From Mycobacterium sp. 852013-50091_SCH5140682 (GTDB lineage Bacteria > Actinomycetota > Actinomycetes > Mycobacteriales > Mycobacteriaceae), in contig NZ_LZTB01000136.1 in NCBI RefSeq assembly GCF_001665685.1, forward strand, positions 35,062 through 99,061: 64,000 nucleotides of DNA, given 5' to 3'. The notes below the pieces were generated by a model. It was given only the letters and a program-made list of their open reading frames with translations, ran no database searches and had not been told where the DNA came from. Each line of letters begins with the position of its first letter. The first letter of the stretch is position 1. The position numbers were made by a program, and so were the translations under genes. Of the stretch, positions 51,435 through 59,660 are shown piece after piece.

Positions 51435-52199
51435 ATGTGGAACCCCGATGTCTATCTGGCCTTCGCCGATCACCGTGGGCGACCGTTCTTCGACCTGATC
51501 GGTCGGATCGGCGCGGACAATCCCCGCCGCGTCGTCGATCTGGGCTGTGGGCCGGGCAATCTCACCGTCACCCTCGCGCAGCGCTGGCCGGGCGCGGTGG
51601 TGGAGGCTTGGGACAGCTCGCCGGAGATGGTGGCCGCGGCGCAGGAGCGGGGCCTCGACGCCCGCATCGGCGGCATCGAACAGTGGTCGCCCGAACCCGA
51701 CACCGACGTGGTGATCTCCAACGCCGTGCTGCAGTGGGTACCCGCTCATCGTCAACTGCTGGTTCGATGGGCTGCGCAGTTGGCGGCAGGGTCGTGGATC
51801 GCGTTTCAGGTGCCCGGCAACTTCGATTCACCGTCGCATCAGGCGGTGCGCGAGGTGGCGCGGCGTCCGCATTTCGCGGATGCGCTGCAGGACATGCCTT
51901 TCCGTGAAGCCGATGTGGTCGATGCGCCCGAGCGCTATGCGGGTCTGCTGACCGACGTGGGATGCGTGGTCGATGCCTGGGAGACCACCTATACGCACCA
52001 ATTGACCGGTGAGACACCGGTATTGGACTGGATCACCGGAACCGCACTGACCCAGGTGAAGGGCCGTCTCACCGAGGAGGGCTGGAAGCAGTACCGGGAG
52101 GAGATCATCCCGCTGCTCGCTGAGGCCTACCCGCGGCGAGCTGATGGCATCACGTTCTTCCCGTTCCGGCGGGTGTTCGTCGTCGCGCACGTGGGCTGA
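51435..52199 (+). CDS. tam: Trans-aconitate 2-methyltransferase
   Basis: A 254-residue SAM-dependent methyltransferase that esterifies trans-aconitate, an inhibitor of aconitase. It starts MWNPDVYLAFADHRGRPFFDL, characteristic of Tam, and has VVDLGCGPGNLTVTLAQRWP for SAM binding and EAWDSSPEMVAAA. AGGAGG lies 12 bases before the ATG. It follows the amidohydrolase in the same order as Rv0293c-Rv0294. Confidence 0.93.
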   Translation: MWNPDVYLAFADHRGRPFFDLIGRIGADNPRRVVDLGCGPGNLTVTLAQRWPGAVVEAWDSSPEMVAAAQERGLDARIGGIEQWSPEPDTDVVISNAVLQWVPAHRQLLVRWAAQLAAGSWIAFQVPGNFDSPSHQAVREVARRPHFADALQDMPFREADVVDAPERYAGLLTDVGCVVDAWETTYTHQLTGETPVLDWITGTALTQVKGRLTEEGWKQYREEIIPLLAEAYPRRADGITFFPFRRVFVVAHVG

Positions 52200-52249
52200 T
52201 TACCTCCGACGTAATCGACAGGCATACGTACTCGTTCGACGATGGATGC

Positions 52250-53083
52250 ATGCCGACACTATTGACCGCAGACCGCACCGACATCCACTACACAGACGCC
52301 GGAACGGGCCCGGCGGTGGTGTTCACCCACTCGTGGGGACTCAACTCCCGACAGTGGGAGGACATCGCCGAACGCCTCGTACAGTCGGGGTTTCGGTGCG
52401 TGCGCTATGACCGCCGCGCCCACGGCGCGTCCGGTATGTACGACGGTGAATGGACGCTGGATCTGCTGGCCGACGACCTGGCTGTCCTGCTGACGCATCT
52501 CGACGTCAAAGATGTGACGCTGGTGGGTCATTCGTTGGGGTGTGGCGAGATCGTGCGGTACCTCAGCCGACACGGCACCGCCCGGGTGAGCGGCGCGGTG
52601 TTCGTCGCACCGCAGTTGCCGCTGCTGATCAAGACAGCTGACAATCCGGATGGTGTCGACGAGACCATGCTCGATGCGCTGCTCGCGCAGCTGCAGGCCG
52701 ACGTGCGGCAGTGGTGCATCGACAACGCTCCGCCGTTCTTCGGCGCGAACTACCCTGTGCCACAAGAAGTTCTGGACGAGACCATCGAGCAGATCGTCGC
52801 GGTCCCGGTGCGCACCCTGGTCGCCACCCAACGGCTGGGCGCCCGCACCGATTACCGCGCCGAACTCGTCGACCTGGATCTGCCGGTTCTGGTGATCCAC
52901 GGTGACGCCGACGTCTCGGCGCCCATCGAACTCACCGGGCGGCGCACGGCAGCCCTGCTACCGCAGGCGGAGCTCATCGAGATCCCGGGTGCCGCACACG
53001 GGCTCTACGTCACGCACGCCGACGCGATTTGTGAAGTTTTAGCCGCCTTCGTCACGGCAAAAACTCCACAGATCACCGGTTAG
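52250..53083 (+). CDS. Alpha/beta hydrolase, non-haem chloroperoxidase-like
   Basis: A 277-residue hydrolase. The oxyanion region FTHSWGLNSRQWE, the nucleophile elbow VGHSLGCGEIVRYL, the acid in VIHGDADVSAP and a late histidine in PGAAHGLYVTHA complete the catalytic triad. The fold and length match the chloroperoxidase/bromoperoxidase-esterase group. The natural substrate cannot be deduced. Its stop overlaps the convergent cysNC stop by four bases. Confidence 0.87.
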   Translation: MPTLLTADRTDIHYTDAGTGPAVVFTHSWGLNSRQWEDIAERLVQSGFRCVRYDRRAHGASGMYDGEWTLDLLADDLAVLLTHLDVKDVTLVGHSLGCGEIVRYLSRHGTARVSGAVFVAPQLPLLIKTADNPDGVDETMLDALLAQLQADVRQWCIDNAPPFFGANYPVPQEVLDETIEQIVAVPVRTLVATQRLGARTDYRAELVDLDLPVLVIHGDADVSAPIELTGRRTAALLPQAELIEIPGAAHGLYVTHADAICEVLAAFVTAKTPQITG

Positions 53084-54939
53084 CGACGCGACTCGAGCAG
53101 CTCGATCACCTGGGCGACGAGAGTGTCGATGTCGGCTTCGGTGGTGTCGAGCACCAGGTCCGGGTTCTCCGGCGCCTCATAGGGTGCGTCGACGCCGGTC
53201 AGTCCGCGAAGCTCGCCGGATCTGGCCCGGGCGTAGAGGCCCTTGGGGTCGCGCCGCTCGCATTCGGCCAACGAGGTCGCGACGTGGATCTCGAGGAACG
53301 GCAGCTTCGCGGCATCGTTGAGCGCCCGTGCGGTGTCGCGGTCGGACTTCAACGGCGACACCAGCGAAGCCAACGCCACCACACCGGCATCCGCCAGCAG
53401 CCGGGTCAAATGCCCGACGCGGCGGATGTTCTCGGTGCGGTCACCCGCGGAGAAGCCCAGATCATCGGACAAGCCGTGGCGCAGGTTGTCACCGTCGAGC
53501 AGGTAGGCGACCTGGCCGGCCTCGACCAGTGCCCGTTCGACGGCCACCGCCAGCGTCGACTTGCCCGACGCGGGCAGCCCGGTGAACCAGATGGTGGCGC
53601 CGCGCTGCCCGGTCTTGCCCCAGCGGTAGGTGCGGTCCAGTGACGACGGGTGCCATTTGATGTCGGAGCGGTTGTGCCCGCTGGGTTTGACCTCCCGCGC
53701 GTCGAGGATGATCCCGGCGCCGACGGTGTCGTTGGACACCTCGTCGATGAGGATGAACGCGCCATTGTCGCGGTTCTCGGCGTAGGGGTCGGCGACGACG
53801 ACGGAGCTGGTCCGCAGCGTCACCGAGCCGATGTCGTTGAGCGCCAACTCCACTGGGCCGTCGACCTCGTCAAGGGTCTCGGGGTCCAGCTTGGTGTGCA
53901 GCTCCTGCACCGTGGCCCGCACCGTGCGCGTGCCCTGTTTGAGGGCCAACCGGTCGCCGGCCCGCAGGGGCGCGTCGAAGAACCAGCACACCGTGGCGTC
54001 CAATTCGCGGGCCAGCACAGGCAATACGGCCTGCTCGGAACCGCTGACGAAGACGTCGCCGCGCCCCACATCGATATCGTCGGCGAGCTCGATCGAAACC
54101 GACAGCGGTGCAACACCTACCGGGCGATCATCGTCGAGGGTGTCGAGTGCCGTCACCGTCGAGCGGTTCCCGGCAGGCAGGCTCAGGATGGAGTCACCGA
54201 CACTGAGCGTGCCGGCCGACAGCCGCCCCGTGTAGCGCCGGCGCTGCTCGGAGGTGGGGCGCGAAACCCATTGCACCGCCAGGCGCAGGCTCGCCGGATC
54301 CGGGTGTGGCGCCGACAATTCGATGTCTTCGAGGTAGTCCAGCAGTGTGGGCCCCTCGTACCACGACGTGCGCTCGGACCGGTGCACCACATTGTCGCCG
54401 TGCTTGGCGGCGATGGGGATGACGGTCAGGTCGGCACCGCCGAGCCGGTCAGCGACCTGATGCAGTTCACGCTCTACCTCGGCGAACCGTTCCTTGTCGA
54501 AATCGACCAGGTCGATCTTGTTCACGGTGGCGACAAAGTGCTTGATGCCCAACAATTTCGCGATGCGGGCGTGCCTGCGGGTCTGGCGCAGCACCCCGGC
54601 GCGAGCGTCGACCAGCAGAATCGCGACGTGTGCGTTGGATGCCCCGGTGAACATGTTGCGGGTGTAGCGCTCGTGGCCGGGGGTGTCGGCGAGGATGTAG
54701 CTGCGGGTTTCGGTCGAGAAGAACCGGTACGCCACATCGATGGTGATGCCCTGCTCGCGTTCGGCGCGCAGCCCGTCGGACAGGGCGGCCAGATCGGCGA
54801 CGCCTTCTTCGTCAGTGACGGCTTCCAGGTGATCCAGCGGCAGGCTGTCGGTGTCGTGCAGCAACCGGCCGATCAGTGTGCTCTTGCCGTCGTCCACGGA
54901 CCCGGCGGTGGTGATGCGCAACAGTTGACGGGTACTCAT
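53080..54939 (-). CDS. cysNC: Bifunctional sulfate adenylyltransferase subunit 1 / APS kinase
   Basis: A 619-residue fusion. Residues 1 to about 430 are the GTPase subunit CysN, with GSVDDGKST (13-21), ADTPGHERYTRN and VNKIDLVDFD. Residues from about 440 are the APS kinase CysC, with P-loop GLPASGKST near 451 and FLEIHVATSLAECERRDPKGLY. Together with CysD it makes APS and then PAPS from sulfate. The ATG at 54939 shares a base with the cysD stop (TGATG). It is the last gene of the sulfation operon. Confidence 0.96.
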   Translation of the reverse strand: MSTRQLLRITTAGSVDDGKSTLIGRLLHDTDSLPLDHLEAVTDEEGVADLAALSDGLRAEREQGITIDVAYRFFSTETRSYILADTPGHERYTRNMFTGASNAHVAILLVDARAGVLRQTRRHARIAKLLGIKHFVATVNKIDLVDFDKERFAEVERELHQVADRLGGADLTVIPIAAKHGDNVVHRSERTSWYEGPTLLDYLEDIELSAPHPDPASLRLAVQWVSRPTSEQRRRYTGRLSAGTLSVGDSILSLPAGNRSTVTALDTLDDDRPVGVAPLSVSIELADDIDVGRGDVFVSGSEQAVLPVLARELDATVCWFFDAPLRAGDRLALKQGTRTVRATVQELHTKLDPETLDEVDGPVELALNDIGSVTLRTSSVVVADPYAENRDNGAFILIDEVSNDTVGAGIILDAREVKPSGHNRSDIKWHPSSLDRTYRWGKTGQRGATIWFTGLPASGKSTLAVAVERALVEAGQVAYLLDGDNLRHGLSDDLGFSAGDRTENIRRVGHLTRLLADAGVVALASLVSPLKSDRDTARALNDAAKLPFLEIHVATSLAECERRDPKGLYARARSGELRGLTGVDAPYEAPENPDLVLDTTEADIDTLVAQVIELLESRR

Positions 54940-55859
54940 CAAAAATAGCCTTCCCGTTTCCGGTCCTCCATGGCCGCTACCGACGTCCGGTCGTCGGCGC
55001 GGGTTTCGCCGCGTTCCGACACTGTGGCAGCGGAGATCTCGGTGATGACACCGTCGATCGTGGTCGCTTTCGAGCGCACCGCGCCGGTGATGGTCAGGTC
55101 ACCCACGGTGCGGTACCGAACCCATTCGACGGCTGCCTTTTCACCGTCGGTCGGCTGCGCATATTCCGACACCGCGAGCAGGATGCCGTCGCGTTCGAAC
55201 ACCTTACGTTCGTGCGCGAAGTAAATCGACGGCAGCTCAAGGTTTTCCAATTGGATGTAGCGCCAGATGTCCAGCTCGGTCCAATTGGACAGCGGGAACA
55301 CCCGGACCTGCTCGCCCTTGCGGATCCGGCCGTTGTAAAGCGACCAGGGCTCAGGCCGCTGGGCCCGGGGATCCCACTGGCCGAACTCGTCGCGGAAACT
55401 CAGGATGCGTTCCTTGGCGCGCGCACGTTCTTCGTCGCGACGGGCGCCGCCGAACGCGGCGTCGAACCCGCCGGCCTCCAAGGCGTCCAACAGGGTTCGG
55501 GTCTGCTGCCGGTTGCGCGACGCGCCCGGGCCCGGGTCGGCGACCCGGCCGCTGTCGATGGTCTCCTGTACCGATCCGATGATCAGCTTGTGCCCGACGC
55601 CGGTGGTACGGCGGTCACGGAACTCGATCACCTCGGGGAAGTTGTGGCCGGTGTCGACGTGCAGCACCGGAAACGGCAGCGGTGACGGCCGAAACGCCTT
55701 CTCCGCCAATCGAAGCAACACGATCGAATCCTTGCCCGCCGAGAACAGCAGCACCGGGCGCTGCAACTCGGCGACCACCTCGCGGATGATGTGCACGGCT
55801 TCGGCTTCCAGTAGCCGCAGCTCGTCGACCTGGGTCAGGCCGGAATACGTGAGCGTCAC
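54939..55859 (-). CDS. cysD: Sulfate adenylyltransferase subunit 2
   Basis: A 306-residue ATP sulfurylase catalytic subunit. The PP-loop SAGKDSIVLL is at residues 40-49, followed by VLHVDTGHNFPEVIEFRD and AFGGARRDEERARAKERI, all conserved in CysD. The GTG start at 55859 is fixed by its GTGA overlap with the stf0 stop; an upstream extension would run through stf0. It supplies APS to CysNC. Confidence 0.96.
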   Translation of the reverse strand: MTLTYSGLTQVDELRLLEAEAVHIIREVVAELQRPVLLFSAGKDSIVLLRLAEKAFRPSPLPFPVLHVDTGHNFPEVIEFRDRRTTGVGHKLIIGSVQETIDSGRVADPGPGASRNRQQTRTLLDALEAGGFDAAFGGARRDEERARAKERILSFRDEFGQWDPRAQRPEPWSLYNGRIRKGEQVRVFPLSNWTELDIWRYIQLENLELPSIYFAHERKVFERDGILLAVSEYAQPTDGEKAAVEWVRYRTVGDLTITGAVRSKATTIDGVITEISAATVSERGETRADDRTSVAAMEDRKREGYF

Positions 55860-56659
55860 AGTGGCAGTCCCTCCTTCTCGGCATCCGAGCGGTAGCGGTC
55901 CACCCACTCGTCGGAGCGTTGATCGGCCTGACGCTCCAGCACCGGTGGGGGAGCGAGCCGAGGGTCGAGGTTCAGCGCCTCCAGCACGGTGGCCACGACC
56001 TCGGTGAGGTTGCGCCACAGGAACGGGTACGAGACGTCGATCGGTTTGATGTCCTCCTCGGCGAACCAGGAGCGCCACCCCTCTTCCTGCGCTCGCAGCA
56101 GGGTGACGACGTGTGCGATGGCGCCGGCGTGGTACTCGGCGCGGGCGTCACGCACCGGGTCGGGCCTGCCGCGCCACACCCGGGTCTGCACGGCCCGCCA
56201 GAACGACACCGCCTGGGACACCACGTCGGGGCGGTACACGTGGATGAGCACAGGATCGCTGCCGACGACATCGCGGATTGCCGACAGCAGCCCGGGCCCG
56301 GACCGGTCGGGCAGTCCCTCTGCGCGGTCGAGCAGCAGCGGCGTCTGGTTCCACATCAGCTTGCCGCCCCACACGCCGTTGGGAGTGCGGCCCACGGTCT
56401 GGATGTAGTCGCGCCAGATCGTCGCCGGCGCCAGATCGGGCTTGCCCTCGTCGAGTGGATCCAGCAGACGAAGGATCGACTCGTCCTCCACGCCTGCGAA
56501 CCACTGCCGCGGCTGGGGCGACTGGCTGGTGGTCGGCAGGTATTGGAAGAACTCCTGCGGTTCCCCGGCTACGCCGGTGGCGCGCAGGGATTCCACGAGC
56601 AGCGTGCTGCCGCTGCGCTGTGATGCGAGCACCAGGTAGGCGGTGGGATGGTCTGGCAT
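55856..56659 (-). CDS. stf0: Trehalose 2-sulfotransferase Stf0
   Basis: A 267-residue PAPS-dependent sulfotransferase that transfers sulfate to the 2-position of trehalose, the first step to sulfolipids. The 5'-phosphosulfate-binding motif is LASQRSGSTLL (residues 11-21); VLIHVYRPDVVSQAVSFWRA contains the 3'-phosphate binding part. Length matches Stf0 of M. tuberculosis (Rv0295c). It overlaps cysD by four bases, so the enzyme and its PAPS supply are made from one mRNA. Confidence 0.94.
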   Translation of the reverse strand: MPDHPTAYLVLASQRSGSTLLVESLRATGVAGEPQEFFQYLPTTSQSPQPRQWFAGVEDESILRLLDPLDEGKPDLAPATIWRDYIQTVGRTPNGVWGGKLMWNQTPLLLDRAEGLPDRSGPGLLSAIRDVVGSDPVLIHVYRPDVVSQAVSFWRAVQTRVWRGRPDPVRDARAEYHAGAIAHVVTLLRAQEEGWRSWFAEEDIKPIDVSYPFLWRNLTEVVATVLEALNLDPRLAPPPVLERQADQRSDEWVDRYRSDAEKEGLPL

Positions 56660-56737
56660 GGGCGAAACTCTAATCCCATTTTGTTTGCGACGCCTATTTG
56701 ATACGGTCGCTGATATTTATATTCACCGTGAACAAAA

Positions 56738-58111
56738 CTATTGTTCGTCTTGTCGCGTTTCGGCGAGGTTGCGATCGGTCGCGATGGCCGATCTGCTGGT
56801 GGCGGGACGGCCGTGAATATGAAGATATGTCTCGGTATATCGCTCGGATATCCGGGTACCGGCGAACTCCGATGGAATGACGTCGTGAGTCTTTTGCCGC
56901 CAGTCGTTCAGCTGGATGGCCAGCTCGTCGGCAATTGCCTCGTCTTTGTCGGTGGCACCGGGTCCGAGCAGGTTATTCGACTCAGTTGGGTCGTCGGCGA
57001 GGCGGTAGAGCTCGCGGGCCGGACGGGGAGCGCGGGTCAGGGGCTCGAGGATGCGGCCCGGAGGGCTGTCCGCGATATCCCACGGGAGGTCCAACAACGG
57101 CCGTTGCGCATAATTCTCGATATAACTGTATTCCTTCGTGCGGATCGCGCGAATGGGGTCGAAAGAATCGTGGAAAGTTTTTGTTGTGTACACCGCGGCG
57201 CGCACCTCGGTGCCGTCAGATGAATTTTCCAGAAGATTGCTGGCATGGGATAGCCCGTCCACTTCTGCGGGAATCTCCACCCCGAGCAGGTCCAGCAGGG
57301 TGGGCAGCAGGTCGACCCCGCTGAACAGGTCTTCGTAGCGCTGCGGCGCGATACCCGAGCCGGTCGGTGGCCGCACGATCAGCGCGATGCCGGTGCCCGC
57401 GTCGTACAGCGTCGATTTGGCCCGCGGCAGGGCCGGGCCGTGATCGGTCATGAACACCACCCAGGTGTTGCGGTCGAGGCCATTCGCGGCCAGTGCGTCG
57501 AGCAGCTCACCCACCTTGGCGTCGGCCAGGGTGATCGAACCGTAGAACTCGGCGAGGTCTTCGCGTACCTCGCCGGCATCGGGCAGATAGTCGGGGACAC
57601 TCACCTCGTCCGGATCGGCGGGGACATAACGCTCGGGCGGGTAGGGGCGGTGCGTTTCGAAGAAGCCCGTCGTGAGCATGAAAGGTTCTCGCGGGGGCTG
57701 GGCCAGCCATTCGGTGGCTTTCTCGGTGACGTACTCGCAGAAGGAGTTCGACACGTCGAATTGCTTGTAGCCGAGCGTCGTCGGATACGAGGTTTCGTGC
57801 TGCATGCCGAACAGTGCTGTGTACCAGCCGGATTCCGCCAACAGATGAGGCAGGGTACGCACACCCGCGTGGTATTCCCAGCCGTGGTGGGCCAATCCGA
57901 GAATGCCGTTGCTCTGCGGGTAGCGGCCGCTGAACAACGAGCCGCGCGACGGCGAACATAACGGCGCGGTGGCATGCGCGCGGGTGAACAGGATGCCCTC
58001 GGCGGCCAGCGCATCAAGTCGTGGGCTCGACACATCCGGATGTCCGTAGACACCGAGATAACGTCCGAGATCGTGCCAGTGCACGATCAGCACATTGCTC
58101 TTCGAGCTCAC
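56738..58111 (-). CDS. Sulfatase (type I, formylglycine-dependent)
   Basis: A 457-residue alkaline-phosphatase-superfamily sulfatase. The formylglycine site is CSPSR with Cys52, followed by GSLFSGRYPQS, and metal ligands lie in VHWHDLGRYLG and FMTDHGPALPRAK. The GTG at 58111 has GAGGAGG five bases upstream. It needs a formylglycine-generating enzyme, not encoded here. Rv0296c is the expected match. The last 170 codons are visibly poorer in GC than the rest. First gene of the operon with stf0, cysD and cysNC, 78 bases before stf0. Confidence 0.9.
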   Translation of the reverse strand: MSSKSNVLIVHWHDLGRYLGVYGHPDVSSPRLDALAAEGILFTRAHATAPLCSPSRGSLFSGRYPQSNGILGLAHHGWEYHAGVRTLPHLLAESGWYTALFGMQHETSYPTTLGYKQFDVSNSFCEYVTEKATEWLAQPPREPFMLTTGFFETHRPYPPERYVPADPDEVSVPDYLPDAGEVREDLAEFYGSITLADAKVGELLDALAANGLDRNTWVVFMTDHGPALPRAKSTLYDAGTGIALIVRPPTGSGIAPQRYEDLFSGVDLLPTLLDLLGVEIPAEVDGLSHASNLLENSSDGTEVRAAVYTTKTFHDSFDPIRAIRTKEYSYIENYAQRPLLDLPWDIADSPPGRILEPLTRAPRPARELYRLADDPTESNNLLGPGATDKDEAIADELAIQLNDWRQKTHDVIPSEFAGTRISERYTETYLHIHGRPATSRSAIATDRNLAETRQDEQ

Positions 58112-58213
58112 GTCCACCTCCTCATCTTTCGAGGCAACCATCCCACAGCGAGAATTTCATCTGTTGTTGGCTTTTGCTCACCACGATCGAAGGGCTAGGC
58201 AACGCGCGGCGGT

Positions 58214-58933
58214 CTACTTCCAGGCGAAGACGGGTTGCTCCAGCTCATCGACGCGGTCATGGCGGCCTTCCAGACACAGCCACCGCAACTGCAACAGCAC
58301 CGCGCCGGTGGGGGCATGGATCAGATCGTTGCCGAGCGGGATCTGCACCACCGGCTTTGGGCTCTCGGGGATGGAGATGTAGCGCGGCGAATCCTCGCGT
58401 TGCAGCTGGTGCAGACCGACGCGGTAGGTCGCGACCACTTCGGCGGGGGACGGGCGCGGGTCCAGCCGGCCGCCACCCCAGATCACCACCGGGGTGATGA
58501 CGTAGCCCGACCGGGTCGGATAGTCGTCGAGCTGGCCGAGTACGGCGCTGCCGGGCAGTTCGATGCCGACCTCCTCGTGCAGTTCGCGCAGCGCGGCGTC
58601 GACCGTCGTCTCGCCGGGGTCGAGGCGCCCGCCCGGCAGCGCCCACTGGGCGGCGTGCGAGTTCATCCGGGTCGCCCTGCGGCACAACAGGAACGCCGCA
58701 CCACCCGACACGTCGACCATGCGGCCGTCGAGGTTTGCCTCCGGCATCGGCCGGCCCCCGATCCATTCGTCGACCGGTGCCGGGTCGACCCGGTCCTCGC
58801 CAACTGCCGAGTCCACCAACACCACTGCCACCGCCGCGTGCCTCTTGGTCGGGTCCGTCACGGTGTACCGATCGTGGCTCGCCAGGTTGGCCTGGATCTG
58901 CCGGCGCAGCGCCTCGTCGTAGGTGATGGTCAT
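58214..58933 (-). CDS. NUDIX hydrolase
   Basis: A 239-residue protein with the Nudix box Gx5Ex7REx2EExGI within GRLDPGETTVDAALRELHEE and following residues, after ALPG. Such enzymes hydrolyse nucleoside diphosphates linked to another group; this family (CoA pyrophosphatase-like by layout) has no confirmed substrate here. The ATG at 58933 is preferred over 58957 because the next residues fit the family start. Divergent from the PAP2 gene, with start sites about 55 bases apart. Confidence 0.87.
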   Translation of the reverse strand: MTITYDEALRRQIQANLASHDRYTVTDPTKRHAAVAVVLVDSAVGEDRVDPAPVDEWIGGRPMPEANLDGRMVDVSGGAAFLLCRRATRMNSHAAQWALPGGRLDPGETTVDAALRELHEEVGIELPGSAVLGQLDDYPTRSGYVITPVVIWGGGRLDPRPSPAEVVATYRVGLHQLQREDSPRYISIPESPKPVVQIPLGNDLIHAPTGAVLLQLRWLCLEGRHDRVDELEQPVFAWK

Positions 58934-58988
58934 CGTCTGACCATAGGCGGCGCTCATGGGTGGCCCGGCGGCGCGCTTGAATGAAACG

Positions 58989-59660
58989 GTGAGCAGACGA
59001 ACCGGATTGCTGATCGCGTCGGCGTTGATCGCTGTCGCGGTATACGCACTGATGTGGATCGGCTACGCGCAGAACTGGGCCTGGCTGGCCGAGTTCGACG
59101 ACGCCGGCCTGCGGGTGCCCTACCGGTACGGGGCATCGCATCCCGCCTGGATTGCGGGCTGGGACGTGTTCTGCACGGTCCTGAGCCCGGTCACCTTCCG
59201 GATCGTGGCCCTGGTGCTCATTGTGCTCGCCATCCTGCGCCGACAGTTGCGGCTCGTGCTGTTCTTGCTGCTCGCCGTCGAGTTGAGCGCACTGCTCACC
59301 GAGGTGGCCAAGAACCTCGCCGACCGGCCTCGTCCGGTCACGGCGCTGGCCTACGCCCCGTCGACGTCGTTCCCATCCGGGCACGCACTGGGCGTGATGC
59401 TCGGCGTGCTGGCCCTGCTCGCCGTGGCCTGGCCGCTGCTGCGGGCACCAGTGCGCACGTGGCTGGCGGTTGTGGGCGCGGTGGTCATCGTCGCGATCGG
59501 GGTGGGCCGGGTGGTGCTCAACGTGCACCACCCGTCCGATGTGGTGGCCGGTTGGGCGTTGGGGTACGCCTACTTCGTCGTGTGCTGGCTCGCGGTGCGG
59601 CCCTATCCGGCGGTCACCGAAGTGGACGGAACACCGGCAGCGCCCGGTATCGCACGCTGA
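58989..59660 (+). CDS. PAP2-family phosphatase, membrane
   Basis: A 223-residue membrane phosphatase with about six hydrophobic segments. The phosphatase signature is complete: KNLADRPRP, PSGHALG and RVVLNVHHPSDVV with the catalytic histidines. Substrates of such enzymes include phosphatidic acid and undecaprenyl or decaprenyl diphosphates. GTG start at 58989. Its last 47 bases overlap the 3' end of the convergent PAP2-kinase fusion gene. Confidence 0.88.
   Translation: MSRRTGLLIASALIAVAVYALMWIGYAQNWAWLAEFDDAGLRVPYRYGASHPAWIAGWDVFCTVLSPVTFRIVALVLIVLAILRRQLRLVLFLLLAVELSALLTEVAKNLADRPRPVTALAYAPSTSFPSGHALGVMLGVLALLAVAWPLLRAPVRTWLAVVGAVVIVAIGVGRVVLNVHHPSDVVAGWALGYAYFVVCWLAVRPYPAVTEVDGTPAAPGIAR

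Noticed and set aside
53650..54948. A 432-codon plus-strand frame opposite cysNC
   Set aside because: Antisense to a gene with complete GTPase and APS kinase motifs.
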